A DNA stretch of 64,000 nucleotides from Micromonospora violae (GCF_004217135.1 NZ_SHKK01000001.1:5952001-6016000), one strand, 5' to 3'. Numbered from the stretch's first letter, positions 44,886 through 57,412 are shown. The notes: generated from the letters alone by a model not told the origin. Numbers and translations are program-made.

Positions 44886-45991
44886 CTGTCACCATCACCC
44901 GCCCGGTTCGCCGCCGGCCGGTCTTCCACCCGTTGTCCGTCGCCGCCGTCGACCGGCTCACCGACGACTCCGTGGCGGTGACCTTCGCCGTACCCGAGGA
45001 ATTGCGGGAGACCTTCGCGTTCCGCGCGGGTCAGCACCTCACCGTGCGCCGGGTGACCGATGACGGCGCGGACGTGCGCCGGTCGTACTCGATCTGCTCC
45101 ACCCCCGACGACCTGGCCCGGCGCGGCCGGTTGCGGATCGGGGTGCGGGAGATCCCCGGCGGCGCCTTCTCGGCGTTCGCCTGCGGGGCGTTGCGCGGTG
45201 GCGACACCGTCGAGGTGCTGCCGCCGCTGGGCACCTTCACCACGGCGTTCGCGCCGGACCGCGCGCGGCACTACGGCGCGGTCGTCGCCGGTTCCGGCAT
45301 CACCCCGGTGCTCGGGCTGGTCGCGACCGCCCTGGCCGTCGAGCCGGCCAGCACCTTCACCCTGGTCTACGGCAACCGCACGGCGAACACGGTGATGTTC
45401 GCCGAGGAGTTGGCCGACCTGAAGGACCGCTACCCCAGCCGGCTGCACCTGGTGCACGTCCTCTCCCGGGAACAGGGCGAGTCGCCACTGCTCTCCGGTC
45501 GGATCGACGCCGAGCGGTTGGGCCGGTTGCTGGGCAGCATCGTGCCGGGCGACCTGATCGAGGAGTGGTTCCTCTGCGGCCCGTACGCCATGGTGGTCGA
45601 CGTCCGGGACGTACTGACCGCACGCGGGCTGCCCGAGTCGGCGGTGCACACCGAGCTGTTCCACGTCGACGCGCCGCCGGAGCCGGTCCGCCGACCCGTC
45701 GACCAGGCCGGCGCCGGGGCCGAGGTGACGATCGTGCTGGACGGCCGGTCGTCGAGCTTCACCATGGGCCGTGCGGAACGGGTGCTGGACGCCGCGCTGA
45801 AGGTGCGGGGTGAGCTGCCGTACGCCTGCAAGGGTGGTGTCTGCTCGACCTGCAAGGCGAAGGTCGTCGACGGCGCGGTCACGATGGCCCGCAACTACGC
45901 GCTGGAGCCCGACGAGCTGGCCGCCGGTTACGTCCTGACCTGCCAGTCCAGCCCGACCACCGACAAGCTCACGGTCGACTACGACGCCTGA
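44882..45991 (+). CDS. paaE: Phenylacetyl-CoA epoxidase reductase subunit E
   Basis: The 369-residue electron-transfer subunit has a ferredoxin-reductase FAD domain with RRSYSICSTPDD (about 60) and GSGITPVLGL, an NAD(P) domain, and a C-terminal plant-type [2Fe-2S] domain with CKGGVCSTC and the fourth Cys in VLTCQSS. It transfers electrons from NADPH to the diiron centre. The GTG at 44882 overlaps the paaD stop. No further paa genes follow; mqnC comes 80 bases later. Confidence 0.94.
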   Translation: MTVTITRPVRRRPVFHPLSVAAVDRLTDDSVAVTFAVPEELRETFAFRAGQHLTVRRVTDDGADVRRSYSICSTPDDLARRGRLRIGVREIPGGAFSAFACGALRGGDTVEVLPPLGTFTTAFAPDRARHYGAVVAGSGITPVLGLVATALAVEPASTFTLVYGNRTANTVMFAEELADLKDRYPSRLHLVHVLSREQGESPLLSGRIDAERLGRLLGSIVPGDLIEEWFLCGPYAMVVDVRDVLTARGLPESAVHTELFHVDAPPEPVRRPVDQAGAGAEVTIVLDGRSSSFTMGRAERVLDAALKVRGELPYACKGGVCSTCKAKVVDGAVTMARNYALEPDELAAGYVLTCQSSPTTDKLTVDYDA

Positions 45992-46071
45992 CGGTGCCGA
46001 CGGCTGTGGGACGTGCCGCAACCCGGCGGGGTCCGGCTGTCGAGTCGGTCGGGTCGACGTAGGCTCGGGGT

Positions 46072-47262
46072 GTGACGGTGAGCCGGGAGATCGACGACAT
46101 CCTGCAGCGCGGCGCGGACGGCGGGCGGATCACGCCCGAGGAGGCGCTGCTGCTCTACACCGAGGCGCCCTTCCATGCGTTGGGCGAGGCGGCGGACGCG
46201 GTGCGTCGGCGGCGCTACCCGGACAACGTCGTCACGTACCTGATCGACCGCAACATCAACTACACGAACGTCTGCGTGACGGCGTGCAAGTTCTGTGCGT
46301 TCTACCGGGCACCGAAGCACAAGGAAGGGTGGACCCACCCGACCGAGGAGATCCTGCGCCGGTGCGGCGAGGCGGTCGAGCTGGGCGCCACCCAGGTGAT
46401 GCTCCAGGGCGGGCACCACCCGGACTACGGCGTGGAGTACTACGAGGAGCTGTTCTCCTCGGTCAAGCAGGCGTACCCGCAGCTGGTCATCCACTCGATC
46501 GGCCCCAGCGAGATCCTGCACATGGCCAAGGTCTCCGGGGTGAGCCTGGACGAGGCCATCGCCCGGATCAAGACCGCCGGCCTGGACTCGATCGCCGGCG
46601 CCGGCGCGGAGATGCTTCCGGAACGGCCCCGGAAGGCCATCGCGCCGCTCAAGGAGTCGGGCGAGCGCTGGCTGGAGGTCATGGAGCTGGCCCACCGGCA
46701 GGGCATCGAGTCGACCGCCACCATGATGATGGGCACCGGTGAGACGCACGCCGAGCGGATCGAGCACCTGCGCATGATCCGGGACGTGCAGGACCGCACC
46801 CTCGGGTTCCGGTCCTTCATCCCGTGGACGTACCAGCCGGAGAACAACCACCTGAAGGGCCGCACCCAGGCGACCACACTGGAGTACCTGCGCCTGGTCG
46901 CGGTGGCCCGACTCTTCTTCGAGACCGTGCCGCACCTGCAGGCGTCCTGGCTGACCACCGGCAAGGATGTCGGGCAGTTGGCGCTGCACATGGGCGTGGA
47001 CGACCTCGGCTCGATCATGCTGGAGGAGAACGTGATCTCCTCCGCCGGTGCCCGGCACCGCTCCAACCTGCACGAGCTGATCGGCATGATCCGCTCGGCG
47101 GACCGGATCCCCGCACAGCGCGACACCCTCTACAACCGGCTCGCCGTGCACCACACGCAGGCCGACGACCCGACCGACGAGCGGGTGGTTTCGCACTTCT
47201 CCTCGATCGCGCTGCCCGGCGGCGGCGCGGGCAAGTCTCTGCCGCTGGTCGACGTCAGCTGA
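46072..47262 (+). CDS. mqnC: Cyclic dehypoxanthine futalosine synthase (radical SAM)
   Basis: The 396-residue product has the radical SAM motif CVTACKFCAFYR (CxxxCxxC) after NYTNV, and the MqnC pattern EMLPERPRKAIAPLK, MMGTGETHAERIEHL. It cyclises dehypoxanthine futalosine in the menaquinone pathway, acting after MqnB, which is not in this window. It starts with GTG at 46072. A futalosine hydrolase and MqnD are also absent here and must lie elsewhere. Confidence 0.94.
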   Translation: MTVSREIDDILQRGADGGRITPEEALLLYTEAPFHALGEAADAVRRRRYPDNVVTYLIDRNINYTNVCVTACKFCAFYRAPKHKEGWTHPTEEILRRCGEAVELGATQVMLQGGHHPDYGVEYYEELFSSVKQAYPQLVIHSIGPSEILHMAKVSGVSLDEAIARIKTAGLDSIAGAGAEMLPERPRKAIAPLKESGERWLEVMELAHRQGIESTATMMMGTGETHAERIEHLRMIRDVQDRTLGFRSFIPWTYQPENNHLKGRTQATTLEYLRLVAVARLFFETVPHLQASWLTTGKDVGQLALHMGVDDLGSIMLEENVISSAGARHRSNLHELIGMIRSADRIPAQRDTLYNRLAVHHTQADDPTDERVVSHFSSIALPGGGAGKSLPLVDVS

Positions 47263-47637
47263 CGGTCGACGCCCGGCCGTTCGGCTGACCGACGCTCATG
47301 CTCCCGCCGGATCACCCCGGCGGTACGGGTGGTCCCCGCCGACGCAGCGTCAGGCTGTCCGGTACGGGCTGGTGGAGCTGATCGTCGGCGGCTAGCGTCC
47401 CGGCTCATATCCGTCGTCCCCATGACCGACGACGGGGCTGTCCTCCATCGGCCCGCTGCGGGTCGTTCACATAACGCACGGCGGTACGGGCGGGATGGGT
47501 GACCATCCCGCCCGTACCGTCTGCGCAGCTCGGGCCGGACGGTTGAAAACGGGTCCGCCCGCTGGCGTGGAAGATCGGCCTCCGATAGCGTCCGCTCGTT
47601 CCGCAACCATTCTTTCTTCCCTACCCCCGGGGGACTG
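47263..47637. other. Gap between mqnC and the LPXTG gene
   Basis: The 375-base stretch contains no convincing gene. It holds the perfect 17-bp hairpin at 47482-47519 and a T-rich run TTCTTTCTTCC near the next start. The leader of the surface-protein gene is therefore likely to begin in the last 100 bases. Confidence 0.5.
47482..47519. terminator. Perfect 17-bp hairpin between mqnC and the surface protein
   Basis: CGGTACGGGCGGGATGG and CCATCCCGCCCGTACCG pair perfectly over the loop GTGA. Its stem resembles the one at 49322 (the core GGGCGGG..TGG pairs with CCA..CCCGCCC in both). It may end mqnC transcription, although it lies 220 bases downstream. Confidence 0.7.
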
Positions 47638-49287
<1,650 letters not shown>

Positions 49288-49289
49288 CA

Positions 49290-49357
49290 CCGACGTCCTG
49301 ACATCACGGACGTCGGCATGACGTGAGGGCGGGGTGGGTAACCACCCCGCCCTCACG
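49290..49357. terminator. Tandem hairpins after the surface-protein gene
   Basis: A 9-bp stem CCGACGTCC/GGACGTCGG (49290-49316) is followed by a perfect 16-bp stem CGTGAGGGCGGGGTGG (49322-49357, loop GTAA). Together they form a strong double terminator just before menG. Confidence 0.8.
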
Positions 49358-49418
49358 CGTACGACGCGCCGCCCGACCCAGCGAGCGTCGGTTGGCGGGC
49401 GGCTGGCAGAGTGGAGGG

Positions 49419-50129
49419 GTGAGCCGTACCCCGCAGGGCCAGCGCGCCAGTCTGGACAAGCAGCCGCACGAGGTCGCCGCGATGTTCGACGGCGTGGCAG
49501 AGCGTTATGACCTGACCAACACGGTGATCTCGCTGGGTCAGGACCGTTCCTGGCGCCGGGCCACCCGGGCGGCGCTCGGGCTGCGGCCGGGCGAGCGGGT
49601 GCTGGACGTGGGCGCCGGCACCGGTGTCTCGACGCGGGAGTTGGCCCAGTCCGGGGCGTACGCGGTCGGGGTCGACCTGTCGCTGGGCATGCTGTACGCG
49701 GGCAAGCGGTCCCGGCCGGAGGTGCCGCTGCTGGCGGGAGACGCGCTGCGTCTGCCGTTCGCCGACGCCAGCTTCGACGCGGTGACCATCTCGTTCGCGC
49801 TGCGCAACGTCAACGACACCGACGCCGCGCTGCGGGAGTTGGCCCGGGTGACCCGGCCGGGTGGCCGGCTGGTGGTCTGCGAGTTCAGCACCCCGGTCAA
49901 CCCGGTCTTCCGGACGGTCTACCTGTCGTACCTGATGCGGTCGCTGCCGGCGGTGGCCCGCACGGTGTCGAGCAACCCCGAGGCGTACGTCTATCTCGCC
50001 GAGTCGGTCCGGGCCTGGCCGGCGCAGTCCGCGCTGGCCGGGCGGGTGGCCGCGGCCGGGTGGGGGCGGGTGGCGTGGCGCAACCTGACCGGTGGCGTGG
50101 TGGCCCTGCACCGGGGGATCCGCGAGTAG
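49419..50129 (+). CDS. menG: Demethylmenaquinone methyltransferase
   Basis: This 236-residue SAM-dependent methyltransferase has [21 protein letters not shown], the SAM loop [35 protein letters not shown] and the conserved [13 protein letters not shown], all of UbiE/MenG type. It adds the C-methyl group that completes menaquinone. The GTG at 49419 starts directly behind a GGAGGGG run with very short spacing; the first ATG inside the domain would be too short. Confidence 0.93.
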   Translation: MSRTPQGQRASLDKQPHEVAAMFDGVAERYDLTNTVISLGQDRSWRRATRAALGLRPGERVLDVGAGTGVSTRELAQSGAYAVGVDLSLGMLYAGKRSRPEVPLLAGDALRLPFADASFDAVTISFALRNVNDTDAALRELARVTRPGGRLVVCEFSTPVNPVFRTVYLSYLMRSLPAVARTVSSNPEAYVYLAESVRAWPAQSALAGRVAAAGWGRVAWRNLTGGVVALHRGIRE

Positions 50130-50216
50130 CGGACGGACCGCACCAACGGGCACGGACATTATTCAGGTTCCGTTAATATCGGACTTTAGTCCACTTTGCC
50201 CCGTACGCTCGATCGC

Positions 50217-50441
50217 ATGACCGGAGCAGACCCGGCGGACCCGGTGGCCGCCACCGATGACGACGCGGCCGAACTCATCGCCCAGTTGCGCGCGTTGGCC
50301 GGGGCCGACCCGGTGGAGGTCCGACAGGTGGTCGCCGAGGTGTTGGCGGCACTGGACCGGGCGGCGGGTGGGGCGCTCCGGGAGCATCTGCCGGAGACCA
50401 TCCGGGTCGATGCGGGCCTGGACGCTCCGAGCCCGGCCTGA
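50217..50441 (+). CDS. Small acidic protein, unknown
   Basis: A 74-residue frame (ATG 50217; a TTG upstream at 50196 is possible) reads TGADPADPVAATDDDAAELIAQLRALAGADP..., acidic and helical, with no known domain. An AT-rich segment, TTAATATCGGACTTTAGTCC at about 50173-50192, resembles a promoter immediately upstream. Codon composition fits the genome, so it may be real, but support is modest. Confidence 0.5.
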   Translation: MTGADPADPVAATDDDAAELIAQLRALAGADPVEVRQVVAEVLAALDRAAGGALREHLPETIRVDAGLDAPSPA

Positions 50442-50580
50442 CACCTGACCGCTGTGGACGGTCATGGACTGTCACATCGGCGAGTTAGGTACCCCTGATC
50501 CTGTGCTGGTATGACGCCGGTCATACACTCGTCCCGTCTGGCTTGTGAAGCATTTCACGAGCGTGCGGGAGGAGGCGCGA

Positions 50581-51858
50581 ATGACCGCGGTGGAACATGA
50601 CGCCGACGTCATTGTGGTGGGCGCCGGTCCCGGTGGGTCAGCGACTGCGTACCACCTGGCCCGGCACGGCGTACGGGTGCTGTTGTTGGAGAAGACCGAG
50701 TTCCCGCGGGAGAAGGTCTGCGGCGACGGGTTGACCCCACGCGCGGTGCGTCAGCTCATCCGGATGGGTGTGGACACCTCTCCCGAGGCGGGCTGGCTGC
50801 ACAACCGCGGCCTGCGGGTCATCGGCGGCGGGGTACGCCTCGAACTGGACTGGCCGGAGCTGGCCAGCTTCCCCAACTACGGTCTGGTGCGAACGCGACT
50901 GGACTTCGACGACCTGCTCGCCCGGCAAGCGGTGGCCGCCGGCGCGAAGCTGCGGACCAGCGTCAACGTGCTCGGCCCGGTGCTCGACGGCGATGGCCGG
51001 GTCACCGGCGTCGAGGCGGAGGTCGGGCCGGGCAAGGAGCCCACCACCTTCCGCGCCCCGCTGGTCGTCGCGGCGGACGGCGTCTCCGGCCGGTTCCCAC
51101 TCGCGCTCGGGCTGGCCAAGCGGGAGGACCGGCCGATCGGTGTGGCCGTCCGCCGCTACTACCGCTCGCCGGCCAAGCACGAGGACAACTACCTGGAGTC
51201 CTGGCTGGAGCTGCGCAGCAAGGACAGCGGCGACAACCTGCTGCCCGGGTACGGCTGGATCTTCGGCCTCGGCGACGGCCGGGTCAACGTCGGCCTCGGC
51301 GTGCTCAACTCGTCCTCGGCGTTCGGCAAGACCAACTACCGCCGGTTGCTCACCGACTGGCTCGCCAACACCCCGGAAGACTGGGGGATGACCGACGAGG
51401 CCAACGCCGACGGCCCGATCCTCGGCGCCGCGCTGCCGATGGGCTTCAACCGGGTGCCCCACTACACGCGGGGCGTGCTGCTGGTCGGTGACTCGGGCGG
51501 CATGGTCAACCCGTTCAACGGTGAGGGCATCGCGTACGCGATGGAGTCCGGCGAACTGGCCGCGGAGGTCGTGGTCCAGGCCCTGGCCCGGCCGGCCGGC
51601 CCGGAACGGGAGCGCGCGCTGCTGGCGTACCCGAACGAGTTGAAGGCCCGGCTCGGCGGTTACTACCGGTTGGGCGGCATCTTCGTGAAACTGATCGGCC
51701 GCCCCGAGATCATGCGGATCGCCACCAAACACGGCATGCCGCACCCGACGCTGATGCGTTTCGTGCTCAAGCTGTTGGCCAACCTGACCGACCCCCGTGG
51801 CGGGGACGCGATGGACCGGGTCATCAACGCGATGACGAAAGCCGCGCCAGCCGTGTAA
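50581..51858 (+). CDS. menJ: Geranylgeranyl-reductase family oxidoreductase, menaquinone reductase-like
   Basis: The 425-residue flavoprotein has the dinucleotide loop VVGAGPGGSATAYHLARHG at the start, GDGLTPRA, and the second FAD motif GVLLVGDSGGMVNPFNGEGIAYAMESG. The family hydrogenates isoprenoid chains; in mycobacteria MenJ reduces one double bond of the menaquinone tail. Its place between menG and nuoA is the same neighbourhood as in other actinomycetes. A strong GGAGGAGG site precedes the ATG. Substrate assignment to menaquinone is inferred from context. Confidence 0.85.
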   Translation: MTAVEHDADVIVVGAGPGGSATAYHLARHGVRVLLLEKTEFPREKVCGDGLTPRAVRQLIRMGVDTSPEAGWLHNRGLRVIGGGVRLELDWPELASFPNYGLVRTRLDFDDLLARQAVAAGAKLRTSVNVLGPVLDGDGRVTGVEAEVGPGKEPTTFRAPLVVAADGVSGRFPLALGLAKREDRPIGVAVRRYYRSPAKHEDNYLESWLELRSKDSGDNLLPGYGWIFGLGDGRVNVGLGVLNSSSAFGKTNYRRLLTDWLANTPEDWGMTDEANADGPILGAALPMGFNRVPHYTRGVLLVGDSGGMVNPFNGEGIAYAMESGELAAEVVVQALARPAGPERERALLAYPNELKARLGGYYRLGGIFVKLIGRPEIMRIATKHGMPHPTLMRFVLKLLANLTDPRGGDAMDRVINAMTKAAPAV

Positions 51859-51993
51859 GTAGGACGGCATCGGTGCTGGTCACGGCCCCGAAGCTGACAA
51901 AGATCGACCCCCGCCGACTGCCACCGCGAGGGACGTGAATAGTGTGATTTTCGTCAAGCACCGAGGGCAGGGAAGGACGAGCAGGAGAAAACG

Positions 51994-52359
51994 ATGTCGC
52001 TCTCGCCTTACGCACCGATCATCGGGCTGTTCGCCCTCGCCGCGGCGTTCTCGCTGTTTTCCGTTGGCGCCGCCCGCTTCGCCGGTCCCCGTCGCTACAA
52101 CAAGGCCAAACTCGAGGCTTACGAGTGCGGCATCGAGCCCAGCCCGCAGCCGGTCGGCGGCGGGCGGTTCCCGATCAAGTTCTACCTGACGGCGATGCTC
52201 TTCATCGTCTTCGACATCGAGATCATCTTCCTCTACCCCTGGGCGGTCTCGTTCGACGCTCTGCCGATCTTCGGCTTCGTGGAGATGGTCCTGTTCATCG
52301 TCGCGGTCTTCGTTGCGTACGCCTACGTGTGGCGGCGCGGCGGCCTGGACTGGGACTGA
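51994..52359 (+). CDS. nuoA: NADH-quinone oxidoreductase subunit A
   Basis: This 121-residue three-helix membrane subunit has [46 protein letters not shown], the typical NuoA sequence. It is the first gene of a nuo operon in the order A to L with tight couplings; the upstream gap to menJ (135 bases) is the likely promoter. It is part of the membrane arm facing the quinone site. Confidence 0.96.
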   Translation: MSLSPYAPIIGLFALAAAFSLFSVGAARFAGPRRYNKAKLEAYECGIEPSPQPVGGGRFPIKFYLTAMLFIVFDIEIIFLYPWAVSFDALPIFGFVEMVLFIVAVFVAYAYVWRRGGLDWD

Positions 52360-52373
52360 GGAAGGAACGTCAG

Positions 52374-53051
52374 ATGGGCATCGAGGAGAAGCTTCCCGCC
52401 GGCGTCCTGCTCACCTCGGTGGAGAAGCTGGTCAACTGGTCTCGGAAGTCGTCCGTGTGGGGCGCCACCTTCGGCCTGGCCTGCTGCGCCATCGAGATGA
52501 TGGCCGCCGGTGGTCCGCACTACGACATGGGCCGCTGGGGAATGGAGGTCTTCCGGGCGTCGCCCCGGCAGGCCGACCTGATGATCGTGGCCGGCCGGGT
52601 GAGTCAGAAGATGGCCCCGGTGCTGCGCCAGATCTACGACCAGATGGCTGAGCCGCGCTGGGTGCTCTCGATGGGCGTCTGCGCCAGCAGCGGCGGCATG
52701 TTCAACAACTACGCGATCGTGCAGGGCGTCGACCACGTGGTGCCGGTCGACATGTACCTGCCGGGCTGTCCGCCCCGGCCGGAGATGCTCATCGACGCGA
52801 TCCTCAAGCTCCGCGAGAAGATCATGTACGAGCCGCTGGGCCCCAACGGTCGCAAGATGCTCGCGGCCCGCCAGGAGCGCGGCGACGTCCCCGTCGTGCC
52901 CTACGGCTCGATGCCTTCCTCGTACCGCAACGACAAGGCCCGGCGTGCCGAGTGGACCCAGGCGGTCCGCGAGGGCCGCGAGGAGCAGTTGCGCATCGAG
53001 AACTGGATGAACGCTCAGAACCACCTCCACCCGCAGGCAGGCCCGAAATGA
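52374..53051 (+). CDS. nuoB: NADH-quinone oxidoreductase subunit B
   Basis: The 225-residue subunit has [22 protein letters not shown] and [10 protein letters not shown], carrying the four cysteines of the N2 iron-sulfur cluster next to the quinone site. The ATG is 14 bases after nuoA with GAAGGAA as site. It overlaps nuoC by four bases (ATGA). A charged C-terminal extension of about 55 residues follows the conserved core. Confidence 0.97.
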   Translation: MGIEEKLPAGVLLTSVEKLVNWSRKSSVWGATFGLACCAIEMMAAGGPHYDMGRWGMEVFRASPRQADLMIVAGRVSQKMAPVLRQIYDQMAEPRWVLSMGVCASSGGMFNNYAIVQGVDHVVPVDMYLPGCPPRPEMLIDAILKLREKIMYEPLGPNGRKMLAARQERGDVPVVPYGSMPSSYRNDKARRAEWTQAVREGREEQLRIENWMNAQNHLHPQAGPK

Positions 53052-53785
53052 CGTCTCCCACGGACAAGCCCAACGACGGCGGGGTGCCGGTACCGGTCAC
53101 GCCGGTCGGTGCCAGCAGCACCGCCCCGGCCGAGTACCCGCCGGCCAGCCCGGCCGGTCGCGGAATGTTCGGCAACCAGGGCACCGGCGACGTGTCCGGC
53201 TACGGCGGCCTGGTCCGCCAGCGCCAGCCCATCGAGGAGGCGTCCCGACCGTACGGGGGCTACTTCGACGAGGTCCGCGACGCGTTGGAGGAGGCGTACC
53301 CGGCCTTCAACGACGCGATCGAGAAGGTCGTGGTCGACCGGGGTGAGCTGACCCTGCACGTACGCCCGGAGCGGATCGCCGAGGTCTGCCAGGTCATGCG
53401 TGACGATCTGGCGCTGCGCTTCGAGCTGTGCTCCTCGGTGTCCGGGGTGGACTACCTGGGTGCCGACGAGCGCCGGCTGCACGTGGTGTACCTGCTCACC
53501 TCGATGACGTACCGGCGGCGGGTGCGGCTGGAGGCCGCCGTCTCCGTCGAGGCCCCGCACCTGCCCAGCGTGACCGCCGTCTACCCGACCGCGGACTGGC
53601 AGGAGCGGGAGGCGTACGACATGTTCGGCATCGTCTTCGACGGCCACCCCAGCCTGACCCGGATCCTCATGCCGGACGACTGGGAGGGCCACCCGCAGCG
53701 CAAGGACTACCCACTCGGCGGCGTACCCGTCGAGTACAAGGGCGCGGAGATCGCCCCGCCGGACCGGAGGAGGTCCTACCAGTGA
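53048..53785 (+). CDS. nuoC: NADH-quinone oxidoreductase subunit C
   Basis: The 245-residue product has the NuoC core (from about residue 75) with [32 protein letters not shown] and LRRI-type ending [23 protein letters not shown]. The first 65-70 residues are a proline- and glycine-rich extension that is not part of the usual domain. It belongs to the peripheral arm. It is coupled to nuoB and nuoD by ATGA and GTGA overlaps. Confidence 0.95.
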   Translation: MTSPTDKPNDGGVPVPVTPVGASSTAPAEYPPASPAGRGMFGNQGTGDVSGYGGLVRQRQPIEEASRPYGGYFDEVRDALEEAYPAFNDAIEKVVVDRGELTLHVRPERIAEVCQVMRDDLALRFELCSSVSGVDYLGADERRLHVVYLLTSMTYRRRVRLEAAVSVEAPHLPSVTAVYPTADWQEREAYDMFGIVFDGHPSLTRILMPDDWEGHPQRKDYPLGGVPVEYKGAEIAPPDRRRSYQ

Positions 53786-55110
53786 GCGCGACGTCGAACT
53801 ACGCCAGCGAGCGCGAGACCGACGAGGGTCGGGTCTTCACCGTCACCGGCGGTGACTGGGACACGATCGTCGCGGGCACCGACCCGATCAACGACGAGCG
53901 GATCGTGGTCAACATGGGTCCGCAGCACCCGTCCACGCACGGGGTGTTGCGGCTGATCCTGGAGCTGGAGGGCGAGACGGTCCGCGAGGCCCGCTCGGTC
54001 GTCGGCTACCTGCACACCGGCATCGAGAAGAACCTCGAATACCGCAACTGGGTCCAGGGCTCGACGTTCGTGACCCGGATGGACTACCTCGCCCCGATCT
54101 TCAACGAGACGGCGTACGCCCTCGCGGTCGAGAAGCTGCTCGGCATCACCGACGACATCACCGAGCGGGCCACCACGATCCGCGTGCTGATGATGGAGCT
54201 CAACCGGATCTCGTCGCACCTGGTCTGGCTGGCCACCACCGGCATGGAGCTGGGCGCGATCTCGATCATGCTGTACGGCTTCCGCGAGCGGGAGTACATC
54301 CTCGACATCTTCGAGACCATCACCGGTCTGCGGATGAACCACGCGTACGTGCGGCCGGGCGGTGTGGCGCAGGACGTGCCGGATGAGGCGATCGTCAAGA
54401 TCCGCGAGTTCCTCAAGATGATGCCGAAGAAGCTCAAGGAGTACGAGGACCTCCTCTCCGGCCAGCCGATCTGGACCGAGCGGACGAAGAACGTCGCGGT
54501 GCTGGACGTCACCGGCTGTGTGGCGCTCGGCATCACCGGTCCGGTGCTGCGCTCGGCCGGCCTCGCCTGGGACCTGCGCAAGACCATGCCGTACTGCGGT
54601 TACGAGACGTACGAGTTCGACGTGCCGACCCACCCCGACGGTGACGTGTGGGGTCGCTACCAGGTCCGGCTCGCCGAGATCCGGGAGTCGATGAAGCTGG
54701 TCGAGCAGGCCCTGGACCGGCTCCGTCCGGGCCCGGTGATGGTCGCCGACCGAAAGATCGCCTGGCCGGCGCAGTTGGCCATCGGCGTGGACGGCATGGG
54801 CAACTCGCTGGAGCACGTCGCGAAAATCATGGGTCAGTCGATGGAGTCGCTGATCCACCACTTCAAGCTGGTGACCGAGGGCTTCCGGGTCCCGCCCGGC
54901 CAGGTGTACGTCGCCATCGAGGCGCCCCGCGGTGAGCTGGGCGTCCACGCGGTCTCCGACGGCGGCACCCGGCCCTACCGGGTGCACTACCGGGAGCCGA
55001 GCTTCGTCAACCTTCAGGCCCTTCCGGCGATGGCCGAGGGCGGCCTGATCGCCGACGTGATCGCCGGCGGCGCCTCGTTGGATCCCGTGATGGGTGGTTG
55101 TGACCGATGA
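53782..55110 (+). CDS. nuoD: NADH-quinone oxidoreductase subunit D
   Basis: This 442-residue subunit has [15 protein letters not shown], which shapes the quinone pocket, followed by the typical [17 protein letters not shown] and [10 protein letters not shown]. It is the large quinone-binding subunit with NuoB and NuoC. It starts with GTG 53782 overlapping the nuoC stop after a GGAGGAGG site. Confidence 0.97.
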   Translation: MSATSNYASERETDEGRVFTVTGGDWDTIVAGTDPINDERIVVNMGPQHPSTHGVLRLILELEGETVREARSVVGYLHTGIEKNLEYRNWVQGSTFVTRMDYLAPIFNETAYALAVEKLLGITDDITERATTIRVLMMELNRISSHLVWLATTGMELGAISIMLYGFREREYILDIFETITGLRMNHAYVRPGGVAQDVPDEAIVKIREFLKMMPKKLKEYEDLLSGQPIWTERTKNVAVLDVTGCVALGITGPVLRSAGLAWDLRKTMPYCGYETYEFDVPTHPDGDVWGRYQVRLAEIRESMKLVEQALDRLRPGPVMVADRKIAWPAQLAIGVDGMGNSLEHVAKIMGQSMESLIHHFKLVTEGFRVPPGQVYVAIEAPRGELGVHAVSDGGTRPYRVHYREPSFVNLQALPAMAEGGLIADVIAGGASLDPVMGGCDR

Positions 55111-56099
55111 CGACGACGTTCACTGAGGAGACCCGGGAGCGGGCGCGCGAGATCATCGCCCGCTACCCGGCCGACCGGTCCCGCTCGGCGTTGCTGCCGC
55201 TGCTGCACCTGGTGCAGGCCGAGGAGGGGTACGTCTCCCCGGCCGGGGTCGCGTTCTGCGCCGAGGTGCTGGGGCTGAACAAGGCCCAGGTCGGCGCGGT
55301 GGCCACCTTCTACACGATGTACAAGCGCAAGCCGACCGGTGACTTCCTGGTCAGCGTCTGCACCAACACGATGTGCAACGTGCTCGGTGGGCAGGAGGTC
55401 TACGACACCCTCGCCGAGCACCTGGGCGTCGGGCACGACGAGACCACCGCGGACGGCACGATCACGCTGGAGCACGCCGAGTGCCTGGCGGCGTGCGACT
55501 ACGGCCCGGTGATGACCGTCAACTACGACTTCTTCGACGGAGTGGACGCCGCCACGGCGGTCGGTGTGGTCGACGAGCTGCGGGCCGGCGGCCGGCCGAT
55601 GCCGACCCGGGGCGCCCGGCTCTGCACCCTCAAGGAGATGGCGGTGCAGCTCGCCGGTTTCGCCGACGAGCGCGACGGCGCGGTCGCCGACGGCGGGCCG
55701 GGCGAGCCCACCCTGCGCGGGCTGCGGCTGGCCCACCAGCACGGCGTCTCGGTGCCGGGCTTCGACCCGAACACCCCGATCCGCAGCAAGGCCGAGGCCG
55801 ACAAGGCCGCCGCCGAGGCGAAGGCGAAGGCGGAGGCCGCCAAGCCGGCGCCCGCCGAGGCCAGCGCGGCACCGGTCAAGGGTGGCGACGGGGCGTCCGC
55901 CCCGACCGGCACCACGGCGCCGGCGTCCCGGGACGCGCAGGAGGCGCAGGCCGCCGGCGTCGCGGCCAACCCGGCGGCCGGCGACGGCAAGCCCGCCGGT
56001 GACTCCACCGGCGAGCAGGAGCGCAACCTCAACGAAGCGTCGGCGCGCGTCGATGGCGCGAACTCCGCCGACGCGAACGAAACGGGGGCCCAGAAGTGA
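55107..56099 (+). CDS. nuoE: NADH-quinone oxidoreductase subunit E, extended
   Basis: The 330-residue subunit has the 2Fe-2S ferredoxin ligands of NuoE in [13 protein letters not shown] and [12 protein letters not shown] (Cys pairs). The normal domain ends near residue 200; about 110 further residues are Ala/Lys/Glu- and Pro/Gly-rich (for example [20 protein letters not shown]) and likely disordered. The ATG overlaps nuoD by four bases. It passes electrons from the NADH site in NuoF. Confidence 0.95.
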   Translation: MTTTFTEETRERAREIIARYPADRSRSALLPLLHLVQAEEGYVSPAGVAFCAEVLGLNKAQVGAVATFYTMYKRKPTGDFLVSVCTNTMCNVLGGQEVYDTLAEHLGVGHDETTADGTITLEHAECLAACDYGPVMTVNYDFFDGVDAATAVGVVDELRAGGRPMPTRGARLCTLKEMAVQLAGFADERDGAVADGGPGEPTLRGLRLAHQHGVSVPGFDPNTPIRSKAEADKAAAEAKAKAEAAKPAPAEASAAPVKGGDGASAPTGTTAPASRDAQEAQAAGVAANPAAGDGKPAGDSTGEQERNLNEASARVDGANSADANETGAQK

Positions 56100-57412
56100 C
56101 CACTCCCCGCCCGGAGACGCTGGCCAAGCTGACGCCGGTGCTGACCAAGCGCTGGCTGTCGCCGGACGCCTGGCGGATCGGCACGTACGAGCAGTTGGAC
56201 GGCTACGCCGCGCTGCGCAAGGCGCTCAAGGCCCACCCGGACGACCTGATCCAGCTGATCAAGGACTCCGGGCTGCGGGGCCGAGGCGGCGCCGGCTTCC
56301 CCACCGGCCTCAAGTGGGGCTTCATCCCGCAGGGCGACGGTAAGCCGCACTACCTGGTGGTCAACGCCGACGAGGGCGAGCCGGGCACCTGCAAGGACCT
56401 GCCGCTGATGACCCACGACCCGCACGCGCTGGTCGAGGGCGTCATCATCGCGTCGTACGCGATCCGGGCCGCCCGCGCCTACATCTACATCCGGGGCGAG
56501 GCGGTGCACGCCGCGCGTCGGCTGCGCAACGCGGTCCAGGAGGCGTACGACAAGGGCTACCTGGGCCGGAACATCCTGCGCAGTGGGTACGACCTGGAGC
56601 TGGTGGTGCACTCCGGGGCCGGGGCGTACATCTGCGGCGAGGAGACGGCGCTGCTGGACTCGCTGGAGGGGTTCCGGGGCCAGCCCCGGCTACGCCCGCC
56701 GTTCCCGGCCACCCACGGCCTGTACGCCAGCCCGACGGTGGTGAACAACGTCGGCACCATCGCCAGCGTGCCGCCGATCGTGCTCGGTGGGGCCGACTGG
56801 TGGAAGAGCATGGGCACCGAGAAGTCCTCCGGGCCGATGATCTACTCGCTCTCCGGCCGGGTCGCCAACCCGGGCCAGTACGAGTGCTCGATGGGTGTCA
56901 CGCTGCGCGAGCTGCTGGAGCTGGCGGGTGGCATGCAGCCCGGACACAACCTGCGGTTCTGGACCCCGGGCGGCTCGTCCACCCCGCTGCTCGCCGCCGA
57001 GCACCTGGACGTGCCGCTGGACTTCGAGGGGGTGGCGGCGGCCGGCTCGATCCTCGGCACCACGGCCACGCAGATCTTCTCCGACCAGGACTGCCCGGTC
57101 TACGCGACGTACCGGTGGCTGGAGTTCTACCACCACGAGTCGTGCGGAAAGTGCACCCCGTGCCGCGAGGGCAACTACTGGATGGTCCGGGTCTACCGGC
57201 GGATCCTCGCAGGTCAGGGCACCCACGAAGACCTGGACACCCTCCTGGACACCTGCGACAACATCCTCGGCCGCTCGTTCTGCGGTCTGGGTGACGGCGC
57301 GACCAGTTCGGTGACCTCCTCGCTGAAGTACTTCAAGCAGGACTACCTCGACTACATCGAGGGACGTAAAGCTCCCATGCTGTCGGAGAAGACCCTGGTA
57401 GGGGCGCACTGA
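56096..57412 (+). CDS. nuoF: NADH-quinone oxidoreductase subunit F
   Basis: This 438-residue NADH-binding subunit has [18 protein letters not shown] (FMN/NADH), [27 protein letters not shown] and the 4Fe-4S ligands [12 protein letters not shown] followed by a Cys in FCGLGDGA. It accepts electrons from NADH. The GTG at 56096 overlaps nuoE by four bases, and its stop overlaps the nuoG start by one base. Confidence 0.97.
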   Translation: MTTPRPETLAKLTPVLTKRWLSPDAWRIGTYEQLDGYAALRKALKAHPDDLIQLIKDSGLRGRGGAGFPTGLKWGFIPQGDGKPHYLVVNADEGEPGTCKDLPLMTHDPHALVEGVIIASYAIRAARAYIYIRGEAVHAARRLRNAVQEAYDKGYLGRNILRSGYDLELVVHSGAGAYICGEETALLDSLEGFRGQPRLRPPFPATHGLYASPTVVNNVGTIASVPPIVLGGADWWKSMGTEKSSGPMIYSLSGRVANPGQYECSMGVTLRELLELAGGMQPGHNLRFWTPGGSSTPLLAAEHLDVPLDFEGVAAAGSILGTTATQIFSDQDCPVYATYRWLEFYHHESCGKCTPCREGNYWMVRVYRRILAGQGTHEDLDTLLDTCDNILGRSFCGLGDGATSSVTSSLKYFKQDYLDYIEGRKAPMLSEKTLVGAH

